From: Marinomonas profundimaris
GTDB taxonomy: Bacteria; Pseudomonadota; Gammaproteobacteria; Pseudomonadales; Marinomonadaceae
Length of the DNA stretch: 64,000 nt
Assembly (NCBI RefSeq): GCF_000508165.1
Contig: NZ_AYOZ01000023.1
Location: forward strand, 246,807 to 310,806
Reading direction: 5' to 3'
The translations under genes and the position numbers were made by a program. Shown piece after piece: positions 34,536-43,728 of the stretch (the first letter of the stretch is position 1; each line of letters opens with the position of its first letter). Under the pieces are notes generated by a model. The model did not search any database. It was given only the letters and a program-made list of their open reading frames with translations, and was not told the origin of the DNA.

Positions 34536-35498
34536 ATGAAAAAATCTATTTTATATACTGCTATTGTAGGCAGTCTCTTGTCTGTTAATGCCGCCCATGC
34601 AGCACCTTCTTTCGATGCCGATTTCGAGTTGAACACAGATACTTTTTCTGAAGCGGAAGGGGATACCACTTACGAACAGAGAGGTCGTGTCGCGATTAAT
34701 GCGTACAGCAAACACACATCGGGAGATAACTTCGTTGCAGGAAAAGGAACAGTGCTGCTGACGACGGGTGGTAAGGCTGTTGTGGATGACGCATACATTC
34801 AATTGGGTAATTCTGCTTGGGATGTGCAGCTTGGTCGTTTTGAAGGGGTGAACTTATTCCCTCTAGGCAAAGACACTATGGTGGCACACGTTAAAGATGT
34901 GTCGGTTTATCAAGCGAATAAAGTACGTGGCCGCGCGGGTGATGATGGGGGTCAAATCGCGCTGCATTTTAATGCGACCGAAAACGTAAAATTCGAAATT
35001 GATACTATTTTTGGTGATGATGATACAGCGGGTGATGATACGGCCGCTATCTCAGGCATTCGTCCTTCGGTCACCGTAGTGACTGACACTGCGACTTTCA
35101 CGGCCGGTTTTGAAAGCGTGAAATACGACTTAACCGCGGGTGGTGATGTGAGTCAATCTGGCTACGCATTAACGGCAAACTTTGATGTATCAGACGCAAA
35201 CGTCAATGTTTCTGCGGCTTTTATGACGGACGATAATACCGATCAGAAAGTCTCTTCTTTGGCAGCGAACATGACGTATGGCAACTTTGGTTTGGGTATT
35301 ATTGGGTCCAATGTGGATAACAAAACCGGTGATGATCCTTCTTTGGTAACCACTTACGTTGCGTACACTATGCCGGTGCTCGATATCGACAATGCATCGG
35401 TTACGTTGGCGGCTTCCTACTCAACCGCAGATAACGTGGCAGCAAATGCAAACGATGCCACTACCGCAGCACGAGTTCGATTTAACTATAACTTCTAA
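34536..35498 (+). CDS. Outer-membrane porin
   Basis: The 320-residue protein has a signal peptide (KKSILYTAIVGSLLSVNAAHA), alternating beta strands, and the C-terminal Phe of outer-membrane barrels (RVRFNYNF). It resembles sugar-type porins (RafY-like) by eye, but no substrate motif is secure. Asp-rich loops (GDDDTAGDDTAA) may bind calcium or select cations. It is convergent with the GH3/GPH beta-glucoside genes, so a sugar porin is plausible. The ATG at 34536 is chosen by the signal peptide; longer frames add a non-signal N-terminus. Confidence 0.8.
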   Translation: MKKSILYTAIVGSLLSVNAAHAAPSFDADFELNTDTFSEAEGDTTYEQRGRVAINAYSKHTSGDNFVAGKGTVLLTTGGKAVVDDAYIQLGNSAWDVQLGRFEGVNLFPLGKDTMVAHVKDVSVYQANKVRGRAGDDGGQIALHFNATENVKFEIDTIFGDDDTAGDDTAAISGIRPSVTVVTDTATFTAGFESVKYDLTAGGDVSQSGYALTANFDVSDANVNVSAAFMTDDNTDQKVSSLAANMTYGNFGLGIIGSNVDNKTGDDPSLVTTYVAYTMPVLDIDNASVTLAASYSTADNVAANANDATTAARVRFNYNF

Positions 35499-35516
35499 TG
35501 TTTAGTTAAAGGTAAG

Positions 35517-35559
35517 AGCAATACCGCTGGTTACTCCCTTTTCTAACGGTATTGCTTTT
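35517..35559 (+). terminator. Terminator after the porin
   Basis: Stem AGCAATACCG / CGGTATTGCT with a 20-nt loop and a TTTTC tail, between convergent genes. Confidence 0.7.
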
Positions 35560-35580
35560 CTTCCCTGCGTATTCATCGGA

Positions 35581-36984
35581 TTATTTAGCGATGACCGATG
35601 TCGAATTTAATGTGTTTTTTGTGCCAGAAGAGCGTACCTCAGAGGATATACTGCTTTGATTTAGGTTGGCGAGCAGTGAATCGGTGATTTTATACCCCAA
35701 TAAGAAAATCACTAAACCAATGGCCGCGCCAATAGCATGACCCAAGTTCAATACATCCCACATACCATCAATCACTTGCTGAGGTTGCTGGATTACCACA
35801 CCCCCAGTCGATTGAACAAAGCCCACCAAGGCAAGATAGCCCATGGCCACTGCACCACCAACGGCGGTTGTGGCTTTATTTGAGAAGGTTTGTGTCGCAA
35901 AAGCGATGGCCTCAAGACGTTGCCCGCATGTCTTATAATTGTACTCAATGCAGTCTGCGATCAAAATATTGGGCATAATCAAAGTCACGCCAAGTGCAAC
36001 TGCTTTCAACATATTCAGGGCAATAAAGATTTCTAAACTCTGATAACCCACGAGCCAAGTGATCAATGACAGCACGCATAATATGATGGTTGCGCCAGCA
36101 AACGTGGCAATTTTCCCAACATACTTAATGCTAATCGGCACCAAAGGTGACGCGAGCATGGCGGGGCCAATAATAGAAAACAACAGTAAACTGGTGAGTG
36201 CCGAATCATTAAAGACATCTCGTGCAATAAAGGGCATCAGGGTGAACGCAAAGTTTGCACCACCAATAAACACATAAGACACAAGGAAAAGTAAGAGATA
36301 TTTGTTGCCACTGACCGCGACGAGAATTTGCCTTAAGCTCGGAACGGCTTGGTCCACCACGTGGCGTTCTTTCACGCCGCGAATCGTCATCATCAACACC
36401 ATCGCAATGACCGACATAATAATGGCGGACATCATCCATCGGCCACCCAATTTATCGACTAACATTGGCGCGCCAACCATCGCAATGATCATGCCGGCAA
36501 AACCACCAAAACGGACATAGGAATAAATGGTATTCCGCTCGCTTTTATTGATGGTCATGACGGTCCCCATGGCATAGGCGGGCGCATCTGAAATGGTGTA
36601 AAGCATGCCCCATAAAATATAGGTGATGCCAGCGTAGGCAATCCGCACACCCATGGGGAGTTGTGCAATTTGATCTCCGAAAGCGAAAATCAACACGGTT
36701 GCTAAGGGAACAGCCCACGTAATGGCGTTAATCCAAGGTTTGAATTTTCCTCCTTTAAAGCGGCTGCGCTCGATGAGAATTGACAGCATCGGATCGTTTA
36801 TCGCATCCCACACCCGAGCCACGAGAAAGATTAACCCAACGGCGCCGGCGGAAAGCCCTAATACCGAGGTGTAATACATGCTTAAGAAAATGGTCACAAA
36901 CATATAGATAATATTTTGACCGGTGAAAAACGTGTAATAGCTTAACCGCTCATGACGGCTTGTTTCATATTGTAATTTGGACAT
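35581..36984 (-). CDS. GPH-family (glycoside-pentoside-hexuronide) sugar:cation symporter
   Basis: The 467-residue protein has about twelve helices and the GPH signature RVWDAINDPMLSILIERSRFKGGKFKPWI near residue 60. It also has IADCIEYNYKTCGQRLEAIAFATQTF near residue 350. GAGG is 6 nt before the ATG at 36984. It lies downstream of a GH3 beta-glucosidase on the same strand, with a hairpin between, so it probably imports beta-glucosides or disaccharides. Confidence 0.87.
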   Translation of the reverse strand: MSKLQYETSRHERLSYYTFFTGQNIIYMFVTIFLSMYYTSVLGLSAGAVGLIFLVARVWDAINDPMLSILIERSRFKGGKFKPWINAITWAVPLATVLIFAFGDQIAQLPMGVRIAYAGITYILWGMLYTISDAPAYAMGTVMTINKSERNTIYSYVRFGGFAGMIIAMVGAPMLVDKLGGRWMMSAIIMSVIAMVLMMTIRGVKERHVVDQAVPSLRQILVAVSGNKYLLLFLVSYVFIGGANFAFTLMPFIARDVFNDSALTSLLLFSIIGPAMLASPLVPISIKYVGKIATFAGATIILCVLSLITWLVGYQSLEIFIALNMLKAVALGVTLIMPNILIADCIEYNYKTCGQRLEAIAFATQTFSNKATTAVGGAVAMGYLALVGFVQSTGGVVIQQPQQVIDGMWDVLNLGHAIGAAIGLVIFLLGYKITDSLLANLNQSSISSEVRSSGTKNTLNSTSVIAK

Positions 36985-37015
36985 CCTGTACCTCATTATT
37001 TTTATTGTTTTGGCA

Positions 37016-37052
37016 AATAACCCACAAGACGAGGGTGTCGTCCTGTGGGTTT
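37016..37052 (-). terminator. Hairpin between the GH3 and GPH genes
   Basis: CCCACA-GGACGA / TCGTC-TTGTGGG on the minus strand with a 5-nt loop and TTATTT tail. It could reduce readthrough into the transporter, or stabilise the upstream mRNA. Confidence 0.55.
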
Positions 37053-37060
37053 TCTAGGCA

Positions 37061-39481
37061 TTACGCCATGTTATTTTCTTCGGACTGAGCACCATTTAAT
37101 GTGCTTATAAGTTGTGCTATTTGTGCTTCGGAATATTGGTGAGCATTAAACACTGGCAAATTTCGAAGTGGCATATCAACGACCATAGCTTCTGCCATTA
37201 AACGGTCTGCTTCAGCGGCAGAGTCATTGGCATCGCCGCCCATCATCTCAGTAAACATGCCCAACATGGCGTCAAACAAAGGTTTACCCAGTTCGGTTTC
37301 GGCGATGTCACCCACGGTAGAGTTCATATGGTAAGGGCGCAGTGGCGTTGGCGGAGGAATGTCATAACCCAATAATGCGGTGAAGGCATCATCATGGAAG
37401 TCACGATCCGCTGGTTTGAAATACGCCTGTAACGCAGGATTGGGCGGTGTTAACGGGGTGTCTGTTTGCAGTGTAAACTCAGTAATGTATCGAATATCAG
37501 CCACCGATGCGCCAAGGTGCACGCGGTAATTGTCATTATCAGCCACCCATTTTTCTAACCCTGTATTCCAATAAGCAAACGAACGGTAGTGAAGCTCAAG
37601 CTCAATGTCTTTGCTTTCGCCTGCCTCAAGGAAGACTTTAGTAAAGGCTTTGAGCTCTTTTTCTGGACGAGGTTGAGACGGTGTTTTTTGGCCAACGTAA
37701 CATTGCACGACGTCCGCACCAGCTCGGTCACCCGTGTTTGTTATGGTTACCGTAACCTTTAGCGTGTCGTTGTGGCTCAATGTTAGATTGTTGTCATGGA
37801 ATGAATTGGCCGTTAAACGCACGTTTGAATAATCAAATGTGGTGTAAGACAAACCATGGCCGAATGGGAAAAGGGTCTTGGTTTTCGTGGTATCAAAATA
37901 ACGATAACCAACCCAAATGGCTTCTCGATATTGCACTTGTTTTGTGGTGCCCGGAAAATAAGGCTGGCTGGGCACATCGTCTAGATGCAACGGAAAGGTT
38001 TCTGCTAATTTTCCGCTGGGATTGACTTGACCTGACAGTACTTTGGCAATAGCAGAGGCCCCGGCTTGGCCGCCCAAATAGGCTTCCAAAATCGCGGGAA
38101 CGTGGTCAACAAATGGCAGTACAACGGGGGCGCCATTTTGCAGGACAACCACGGTTTTGTGCAGTTGGTTTTCTAATGCGGTGATCAAATCGAGTTGCAC
38201 TTGTGGCAAATTTAAATGTGCACGATCAAACCCTTCTGACTCGTATTTTGGCGTCAGCCCAGCGAACAGAATCACGACGTCAGCGTGCTCTGCTAAAACG
38301 ACGGCATTGGCTTGCGCCGCAGCGTCTTCGACATCGTCAAGATGATACCCTTCGGCGTAACTAACGTTGTCGGCACCGAAGATTTTTTTGATTTCGTCCA
38401 AGGGTTGTTCGAGCTTGAATGGATTGATTTTAGAGCTGCCGGCGCCTTGGTAACGGGTGCTGTTGGCCAGCGCGCCAATCACAGCGATTTTTTGTCCAGA
38501 AGCAACAGGCAACAGACCTTCGTTTTTGAGCAGTACGCAGGTTTCTTGAGCGATTTGTGCGGCCAGTTCATGGTGTTCGCTAAGGTCAACGTGCACTTTG
38601 TCGCTTTCTAATGAGGCTTGGGATTTCAGGATGAGCGTCAGCACGCGCGCGACGGATTTATCCAGTGTTTGCATAGATAGTTGACCACTCTCAACGGCGG
38701 CGATGATTTTCTTGGTATTGAGTTCACCCGAGCTTGGCATTTCCAAATGTTGACCATTTTTAATGCCTTCTACGCGATCGTTGTTCGCACCCCAATCGGT
38801 TACCACAATGCCTTCAAACCCCCAGTCATTGACTAGAATATCGTCCAAAAGTTGTTTGTGTTCTGCGGCGTACGTGCCATTCACCTTGTTGTAAGAACAC
38901 ATGACTGACCAAGGTTGCGTGGTGGTAACGGCTTTTTCAAAAGCGGGTAAATAGATTTCACGCAAGGTTCGTTGGTCCACAATGGCATCTACTGTCATGC
39001 GGCAATGTTCGTGATTGTTTACTGCATAGTGTTTTAGACTGGTGCCAACGCCTTGGCTTTGCACTCCCTTGATCCATGCTGTGGCGATATCGCCGGCGAG
39101 TAATGGGTCTTCCGAGAAATACTCGAAATTACGACCACCCAATGGATTTCGCTTAATATTGACGCCTGGGCCGAGTAACACCGAGACGTTCTCGGCGCGG
39201 CATTCTTTGCCAAGCGCGATGCCCATTTTCTCAATCAACTCGACATTCCAAGACGCCGCCAACCCCGACGCGGTTGGGAAACACGTGGCTTTCACCGCGG
39301 CATTTAAACCGACATGATCGCCTTCGCCCGCTTGCTTGCGTAAACCATGAGGACCATCTGTCACCATGATCGACGGTAAGTTTAAGCGCTCGATACCGTG
39401 CAGGTTCCAGAAGTCTTTTCCCGTACAGAGTCGGGCTTTTTCTTCTAGCGTAAGCGCGCTAAGAATGTCTTGAATTGTCAT
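37061..39481 (-). CDS. Glycoside hydrolase family 3 beta-glucosidase
   Basis: The 806-residue protein has the GH3 N-domain and the catalytic nucleophile Asp in VVTDWGANND near residue 229. KHYAVNNHE and GPGVNIKRNPLGGRNFEYFSEDP lie upstream. The C-domain and a fibronectin III-like tail (TNTGDRAGADVVQCYVG) follow. No signal peptide, so it acts in the cytosol on imported beta-glucosides. The ATG at 39481 has AAGGA 8 nt upstream. It is in one unit with an upstream tetR and a downstream GPH symporter. Confidence 0.92.
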   Translation of the reverse strand: MTIQDILSALTLEEKARLCTGKDFWNLHGIERLNLPSIMVTDGPHGLRKQAGEGDHVGLNAAVKATCFPTASGLAASWNVELIEKMGIALGKECRAENVSVLLGPGVNIKRNPLGGRNFEYFSEDPLLAGDIATAWIKGVQSQGVGTSLKHYAVNNHEHCRMTVDAIVDQRTLREIYLPAFEKAVTTTQPWSVMCSYNKVNGTYAAEHKQLLDDILVNDWGFEGIVVTDWGANNDRVEGIKNGQHLEMPSSGELNTKKIIAAVESGQLSMQTLDKSVARVLTLILKSQASLESDKVHVDLSEHHELAAQIAQETCVLLKNEGLLPVASGQKIAVIGALANSTRYQGAGSSKINPFKLEQPLDEIKKIFGADNVSYAEGYHLDDVEDAAAQANAVVLAEHADVVILFAGLTPKYESEGFDRAHLNLPQVQLDLITALENQLHKTVVVLQNGAPVVLPFVDHVPAILEAYLGGQAGASAIAKVLSGQVNPSGKLAETFPLHLDDVPSQPYFPGTTKQVQYREAIWVGYRYFDTTKTKTLFPFGHGLSYTTFDYSNVRLTANSFHDNNLTLSHNDTLKVTVTITNTGDRAGADVVQCYVGQKTPSQPRPEKELKAFTKVFLEAGESKDIELELHYRSFAYWNTGLEKWVADNDNYRVHLGASVADIRYITEFTLQTDTPLTPPNPALQAYFKPADRDFHDDAFTALLGYDIPPPTPLRPYHMNSTVGDIAETELGKPLFDAMLGMFTEMMGGDANDSAAEADRLMAEAMVVDMPLRNLPVFNAHQYSEAQIAQLISTLNGAQSEENNMA

Positions 39482-39503
39482 TGTTTTCATCCTTTATCAA
39501 TGA

Positions 39504-40151
39504 TTATTTTACGGGTTTCATTCCATCGATCAGCAGTTGTATCAGCACAGGTGTGAGTAATGGAATGGCGTCACTTTCAATTTCCATCAGGGCATTTTGA
39601 CGAAGCAACATTCGTCGAAAAAAGGTCGGCACGGCGTTAAACAGCGTCACGGCTAGGTGTTCGGCAAGAAGGTCTGGGCGAATGCTGCCATCGCTTTGTC
39701 CTTGCAAGATAATGTTAATAAGGCGTTGGGTGATGTTGGTTGGCAGTACTTTGGTCAGTTCGTCACGAAATTCAGTGGGAATTCGGGCGCCGGCATAATA
39801 GCCATCGAACTCCGCGATAAATCGGTCATCTGCTTGGTATTTGATGTCTGCATACGCGTTGAGTAAAACGGAAACGCCTTCTCGAACGGTTGGGAATTGG
39901 TGCTTTTCTATGTCCTCCATAATACGATCATAGAGGCTGACTTTGCGCTTAAGCGTGACCACAAGAATAGCAAAACCTAAGTCGTATTTGTCTTGATAGT
40001 AGCGATAGAGCGTGTTTCGGCTCATGTCGATGGCGACCGCAATGTCTTTCATTTGCGTATCCGCAAAGCCATTGGCGATAAACAGGCCTTCCGCAATGCG
40101 GATGATTTTTTCCCGAGTCTCCTCGGTTTGATGGATCATTCTGGTTGTCAT
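39504..40151 (-). CDS. TetR family regulator of the beta-glucoside unit
   Basis: The 215-residue protein has a TetR helix-turn-helix at ~10-60 (EKIIRIAEGLFIANGFADTQMKDIAVAIDMSRNTLYRYYQDKYDLG). It lies 22 nt upstream of the GH3 gene and is probably co-transcribed. It probably represses the unit and itself, induced by a sugar. An 8-bp palindrome ACACGTGT sits just before its start (40163-40170). Confidence 0.87.
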   Translation of the reverse strand: MTTRMIHQTEETREKIIRIAEGLFIANGFADTQMKDIAVAIDMSRNTLYRYYQDKYDLGFAILVVTLKRKVSLYDRIMEDIEKHQFPTVREGVSVLLNAYADIKYQADDRFIAEFDGYYAGARIPTEFRDELTKVLPTNITQRLINIILQGQSDGSIRPDLLAEHLAVTLFNAVPTFFRRMLLRQNALMEIESDAIPLLTPVLIQLLIDGMKPVK

Positions 40152-40267
40152 AATAAAATGTTACACGTGTTATATTTGTTTTTTTAAATCTAGATCGTGC
40201 CAGAATAGGAGTCAAGAAATAATCGTGGAATGTCGAAATGACAACGTGGAGAGGAAAGGAAAAGCGT

Positions 40268-40299
40268 GCAAAAAAAACGCCTTCTGAAGCAGAAGGCGA
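40268..40299 (-). terminator. Intrinsic terminator of gss
   Basis: Stem CGCCTTCTG / CAGAAGGCG with a 3-nt loop. On the minus strand it is followed by T8, 45 nt past the gss stop. Confidence 0.88.
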
Positions 40300-40343
40300 A
40301 TGAAAAAATCGGTTGTTAAGCGAAAAAAGACAACCCTGAACGC

Positions 40344-42245
40344 TTAGGTTTTAGCGACTTGGGAATCGCTTTCTATCACGCGTAAGGTCATGAGGTCACT
40401 GTCTTTAGTGATGACCAGTGTTGGGTCAACGCGTAAGCAACTGCCAGCATAATGACCCGCGCCGGAAAAAGTACACACCTGTGAGCGATACCCTCCAATG
40501 TCGGGCAGTTTCCACAGCGCTTGGAATATTTGATCTTGATGAGCAAAACGGCCATCCGTTTCTTCCATCAAGGAATCTTTGCCATCGAATACGCTGATGT
40601 TAAAGCCACAGCGTCCTGCAATTGGTTTGCTCACATAACCATTGGTTTTGAGCGAGTCGCTGAGTTCAAAAGACGATTCCAACAAATAAGGATGATCCGG
40701 GAAAAGCATCCATAAAACAGGTAAAATCGCTTTATTGCTCGGAATAAGCGTCCAAAGTGGTTCATATACCATAACGTCTTTACGCAACAAAACATCCACT
40801 AAACGCGGCGCACTTTGGCGCGGCGCATCGGTTTGGTATTCCCGAAGACGTTGTTCATCGTCGTCACATTCGGCGCGAATTTGGTCTAAGGCGGTTTCCC
40901 ATGCCCATGTTTTCCAGACCCAGCGAATTTTGACGCCATCGGCATCGACCACATCGCCGTCTTCGTCCCAGCGTAAGTTGGCAACGCCTTTGATCACCTT
41001 ACAATTCAAACCGGCTTTTTCCATGGTTCGCTTCATAAAGAGTGCGTGGTAGCTTTCTTCTAAATCGGTGTCCTGCATGATGTGAATCACGCCTTTTACA
41101 TCGCTGTTTTTCCACGCTTCGATCAGTTCTTCGACCAGTTCGGTGGCAGAACTTTCGCCTTCGTTGGCGCCGTAATGCTTGGCCCATTTTTCTTGTACGA
41201 TGCCCGCTTCCATATAGCAGGACGCGGAATCGCAATTGTATTCATACACCTTGATGCCTTTGGACGATAAACTGAAGTCAAAGCGCCCCGTGATCATTTG
41301 GTTGCGGCGATTGTTCCAAGACTGGTGGATTTTTGGCCATAAAGCAGGCGGAATATTAAAACCAGACAAGAGTTCTTCGTTTTGTAAAACATAGTCTGTG
41401 GCGTGCATAAACAATGCGTGAAGTTCGTTCGTGGCGCGTTTTAATTCCCGTTCTGCCGTGTCGGTCATGACCATGTATTTATGGTCGTCTTCAATGCGGC
41501 TGGCGAGTTTGTGTCCGCCCATCATGGCGACAAACGCTTCTTCGGCAGGGTTGGCGACGTTTAACCACGCCCGAGCCGATTGATTTTTTTTGGGTGCATG
41601 GCGCAGCTGCATATTGAACAGTTCTGGGTCGTCTGGCTCGATGATTTCGGCGTGTTCGTCATTGTCGGTTTGAATGACCCAACCCAGTACCGACGCATCG
41701 CCATAAGAACAGCTTAACCAATAACCGCCGTCGTCGCTGATGCGAGCTTCCAGTTCACGGGAATAGTCTTGCCCTTCTGGCCAAACAAAATGGCCGACGT
41801 TTTGCTCGATCAAAAATAAGCGATCAGGCAGCACCTTGGTCACAATGGCCACGTGGCCGGTGATTTCGAATTCCCCACCTTCGTTCCAAATCAGCAGCGA
41901 GCCGACTTCAGGGTGGCGCAAAGAACCATTGCGAAAGGATTTTAATGGCAAGCGACTTTCGTCTGATATTTGGCGCGCCGATGTCAGGCGGAAAATATCG
42001 TACGCCATGGCGACGTCATCAAAAATGTAACCCTTGTTGATGTACAGCCAGCGACGAGCAAATTCCACGCATTGCCATTTGTAGCCCATGAAAATGCCAT
42101 CCACGTAACTGCGATACGCATGACGATTAGGCAGTTCATTGTCATCGGCGGAATCGTAATCGGAAGAGTAAACAGGAACGTCACCTGGCGCCATGCCTAA
42201 GAAGGTGCCGAATGGAGCGATTGCTTTCGTGGAATCTGATGTCAT
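40344..42245 (-). CDS. gss: Bifunctional glutathionylspermidine amidase/synthetase
   Basis: The 633-residue protein has an N-terminal CHAP amidase with Cys59 in KWQCVEFARRW, the same position as E. coli Gss, and His in TGHVAIVTKV. The C-terminal synthetase is an ATP-grasp-like domain with KGIKVYEYNCDSASCYMEAG and RCGFNISVFDG. It joins glutathione and spermidine with ATP, and the amidase reverses the reaction. E. coli Gss is 619 aa. A longer frame adds a hydrophobic N-terminus; the ATG at 42245 (GAGGGA 10 nt upstream) gives the normal length. Confidence 0.93.
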   Translation of the reverse strand: MTSDSTKAIAPFGTFLGMAPGDVPVYSSDYDSADDNELPNRHAYRSYVDGIFMGYKWQCVEFARRWLYINKGYIFDDVAMAYDIFRLTSARQISDESRLPLKSFRNGSLRHPEVGSLLIWNEGGEFEITGHVAIVTKVLPDRLFLIEQNVGHFVWPEGQDYSRELEARISDDGGYWLSCSYGDASVLGWVIQTDNDEHAEIIEPDDPELFNMQLRHAPKKNQSARAWLNVANPAEEAFVAMMGGHKLASRIEDDHKYMVMTDTAERELKRATNELHALFMHATDYVLQNEELLSGFNIPPALWPKIHQSWNNRRNQMITGRFDFSLSSKGIKVYEYNCDSASCYMEAGIVQEKWAKHYGANEGESSATELVEELIEAWKNSDVKGVIHIMQDTDLEESYHALFMKRTMEKAGLNCKVIKGVANLRWDEDGDVVDADGVKIRWVWKTWAWETALDQIRAECDDDEQRLREYQTDAPRQSAPRLVDVLLRKDVMVYEPLWTLIPSNKAILPVLWMLFPDHPYLLESSFELSDSLKTNGYVSKPIAGRCGFNISVFDGKDSLMEETDGRFAHQDQIFQALWKLPDIGGYRSQVCTFSGAGHYAGSCLRVDPTLVITKDSDLMTLRVIESDSQVAKT

Positions 42246-42489
42246 CGTACTGAAATCCCTCACGCAGAATGCGCTTAATAGGGCCAAAGAAAAGACGAGA
42301 AGAATCGCGTCTTGATGCTCGCAATATAGTCCTTGCATGGGTGACCTGCAAGCGCTGAAAAAGGTATTTTATCGTAGTGTAATGTCGCGAAACTCAGTAA
42401 AGAAAGTGCAAGCGATTGTATTTTTCACAGACAGCCTTATGTAGAGACTATCCTTGAATTCAAGATTGAAACTTATACCGGAGTAAACA

Positions 42490-43566
42490 ATGTCAAACGC
42501 AGAAAAAACGCTTTTCAGCCCTGTGAAAGTAGGCGATGTCGAGTTACCAAATCGTTTTGTTATGGCGCCACTAACACGCACCCGCGCACCGGGTCATTTA
42601 CCGAATGCCTTGATGGCTGAATATTACTCTCAACGTGCCAGCACAGGGTTGTTGATCACGGAATGCACCATGGTCACAGAAGGCACGTCGTCTTTTGGTG
42701 ATGATCCGGGCATTTATTCACAAGATCAAATTGAAGGCTGGAAACTCACGACAGACGCGGTTCATAAAGCCGATGGTCGTATCTTCATGCAAATTTGGCA
42801 CGGTGGCCGAGCAGCGCATCCATTGTTGAATGGCGGTAAAGAGGCCGTGGCGCCGAGCGCGATTGCGATTGATGGCGAAACGCACACACCAGAAGGCAAA
42901 AAACCGTACACCGTGCCGCGTGCATTGACGGTCGACGAAATCAAAAGCATCGTTAACGACTTCCGCCAAGGCGCGATCAACGCCAAAGCGGCGGGCTTTG
43001 ATGGCGTTGAAATTCATGGTGCGAATGGTTACTTGATTGACCAATTCCTACGTGACAGCGCGAACCAACGCACAGATGAATACGGCGGTTCTTTCGAAAA
43101 CCGCTCACGTTTTCTATTTGAAGTGATTGACGCCGTAACCAGCGTATTTGGCAGCGGCCGCGTCGGCTTGCGCCTTTCTCCTTTAAACAGCTTCCAAAGC
43201 ATGAAAGACAGCGACCCAATCGCGTGGACACGTTTCTTAGCGGAACAGTTAAACCGTTTCGATTTGGCATACGTTCATTTAATGCGCGCCGACTTTTTTG
43301 GCATTCAGCAAGCGGACGTGGTCAGCGTGGCTCGCGAAGCCTACCAAGGTCATTTGATGGTTAATATGGGTTACGGCCCAGAAGAAGCGAACCAAGTCAT
43401 TGCCAACGGCCAAGCCGACAGCGTGGCATTTGGTACCGGTATTTTGGCGAATCCTGACTTTGTTGAGCGTGTGAAAAAAGGCGCCGAGTTGAACCAACCA
43501 AACTCCGACACTTTCTACACACCGGGCGCAGAAGGTTACACAGACTACCCCTTTATGACGGCGTAA
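42490..43566 (+). CDS. Old-yellow-enzyme family alkene reductase
   Basis: The 358-residue protein is a TIM barrel with FMN. It has LPNRFVMAPLTRTRA at the N-terminus, QIWHGGRAAHP near residue 100, and GFDGVEIHGANGYLIDQFLRDSANQRTDEYGGSFENRSRF (~170-210). His and Asn in EIHGAN hydrogen-bond the substrate carbonyl. It reduces activated alkenes or nitro compounds with NAD(P)H, like NemA. It is monocistronic with a strong terminator. Confidence 0.92.
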   Translation: MSNAEKTLFSPVKVGDVELPNRFVMAPLTRTRAPGHLPNALMAEYYSQRASTGLLITECTMVTEGTSSFGDDPGIYSQDQIEGWKLTTDAVHKADGRIFMQIWHGGRAAHPLLNGGKEAVAPSAIAIDGETHTPEGKKPYTVPRALTVDEIKSIVNDFRQGAINAKAAGFDGVEIHGANGYLIDQFLRDSANQRTDEYGGSFENRSRFLFEVIDAVTSVFGSGRVGLRLSPLNSFQSMKDSDPIAWTRFLAEQLNRFDLAYVHLMRADFFGIQQADVVSVAREAYQGHLMVNMGYGPEEANQVIANGQADSVAFGTGILANPDFVERVKKGAELNQPNSDTFYTPGAEGYTDYPFMTA

Positions 43567-43590
43567 TCCTTCATAGAAACCCAACGATTT

Positions 43591-43626
43591 AAAAACGCCA
43601 AGGCCATTGCCTTGGCGTTTTTGTTT
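43591..43626 (+). terminator. Intrinsic terminator
   Basis: A 14-bp stem AAAAACGCCAAGGC / GCCTTGGCGTTTTT with a 4-nt loop, ending the OYE gene. Confidence 0.9.
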
Positions 43627-43728
43627 GTGAGTGACCGAATGATCAAAATGCCTCCCGAAGATCATTGACGGCTGAGGCTAAAGTCTTTTAACTTGGCGGT
43701 AATCATTTTTGTTTAGGGCAAACTTAAC

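Noticed and set aside
40163..40170. ACACGTGT palindrome before tetR of the beta-glucoside unit
   Set aside because: Only 8 bp with non-matching flanks; too short to list as an operator, though mentioned with the gene.
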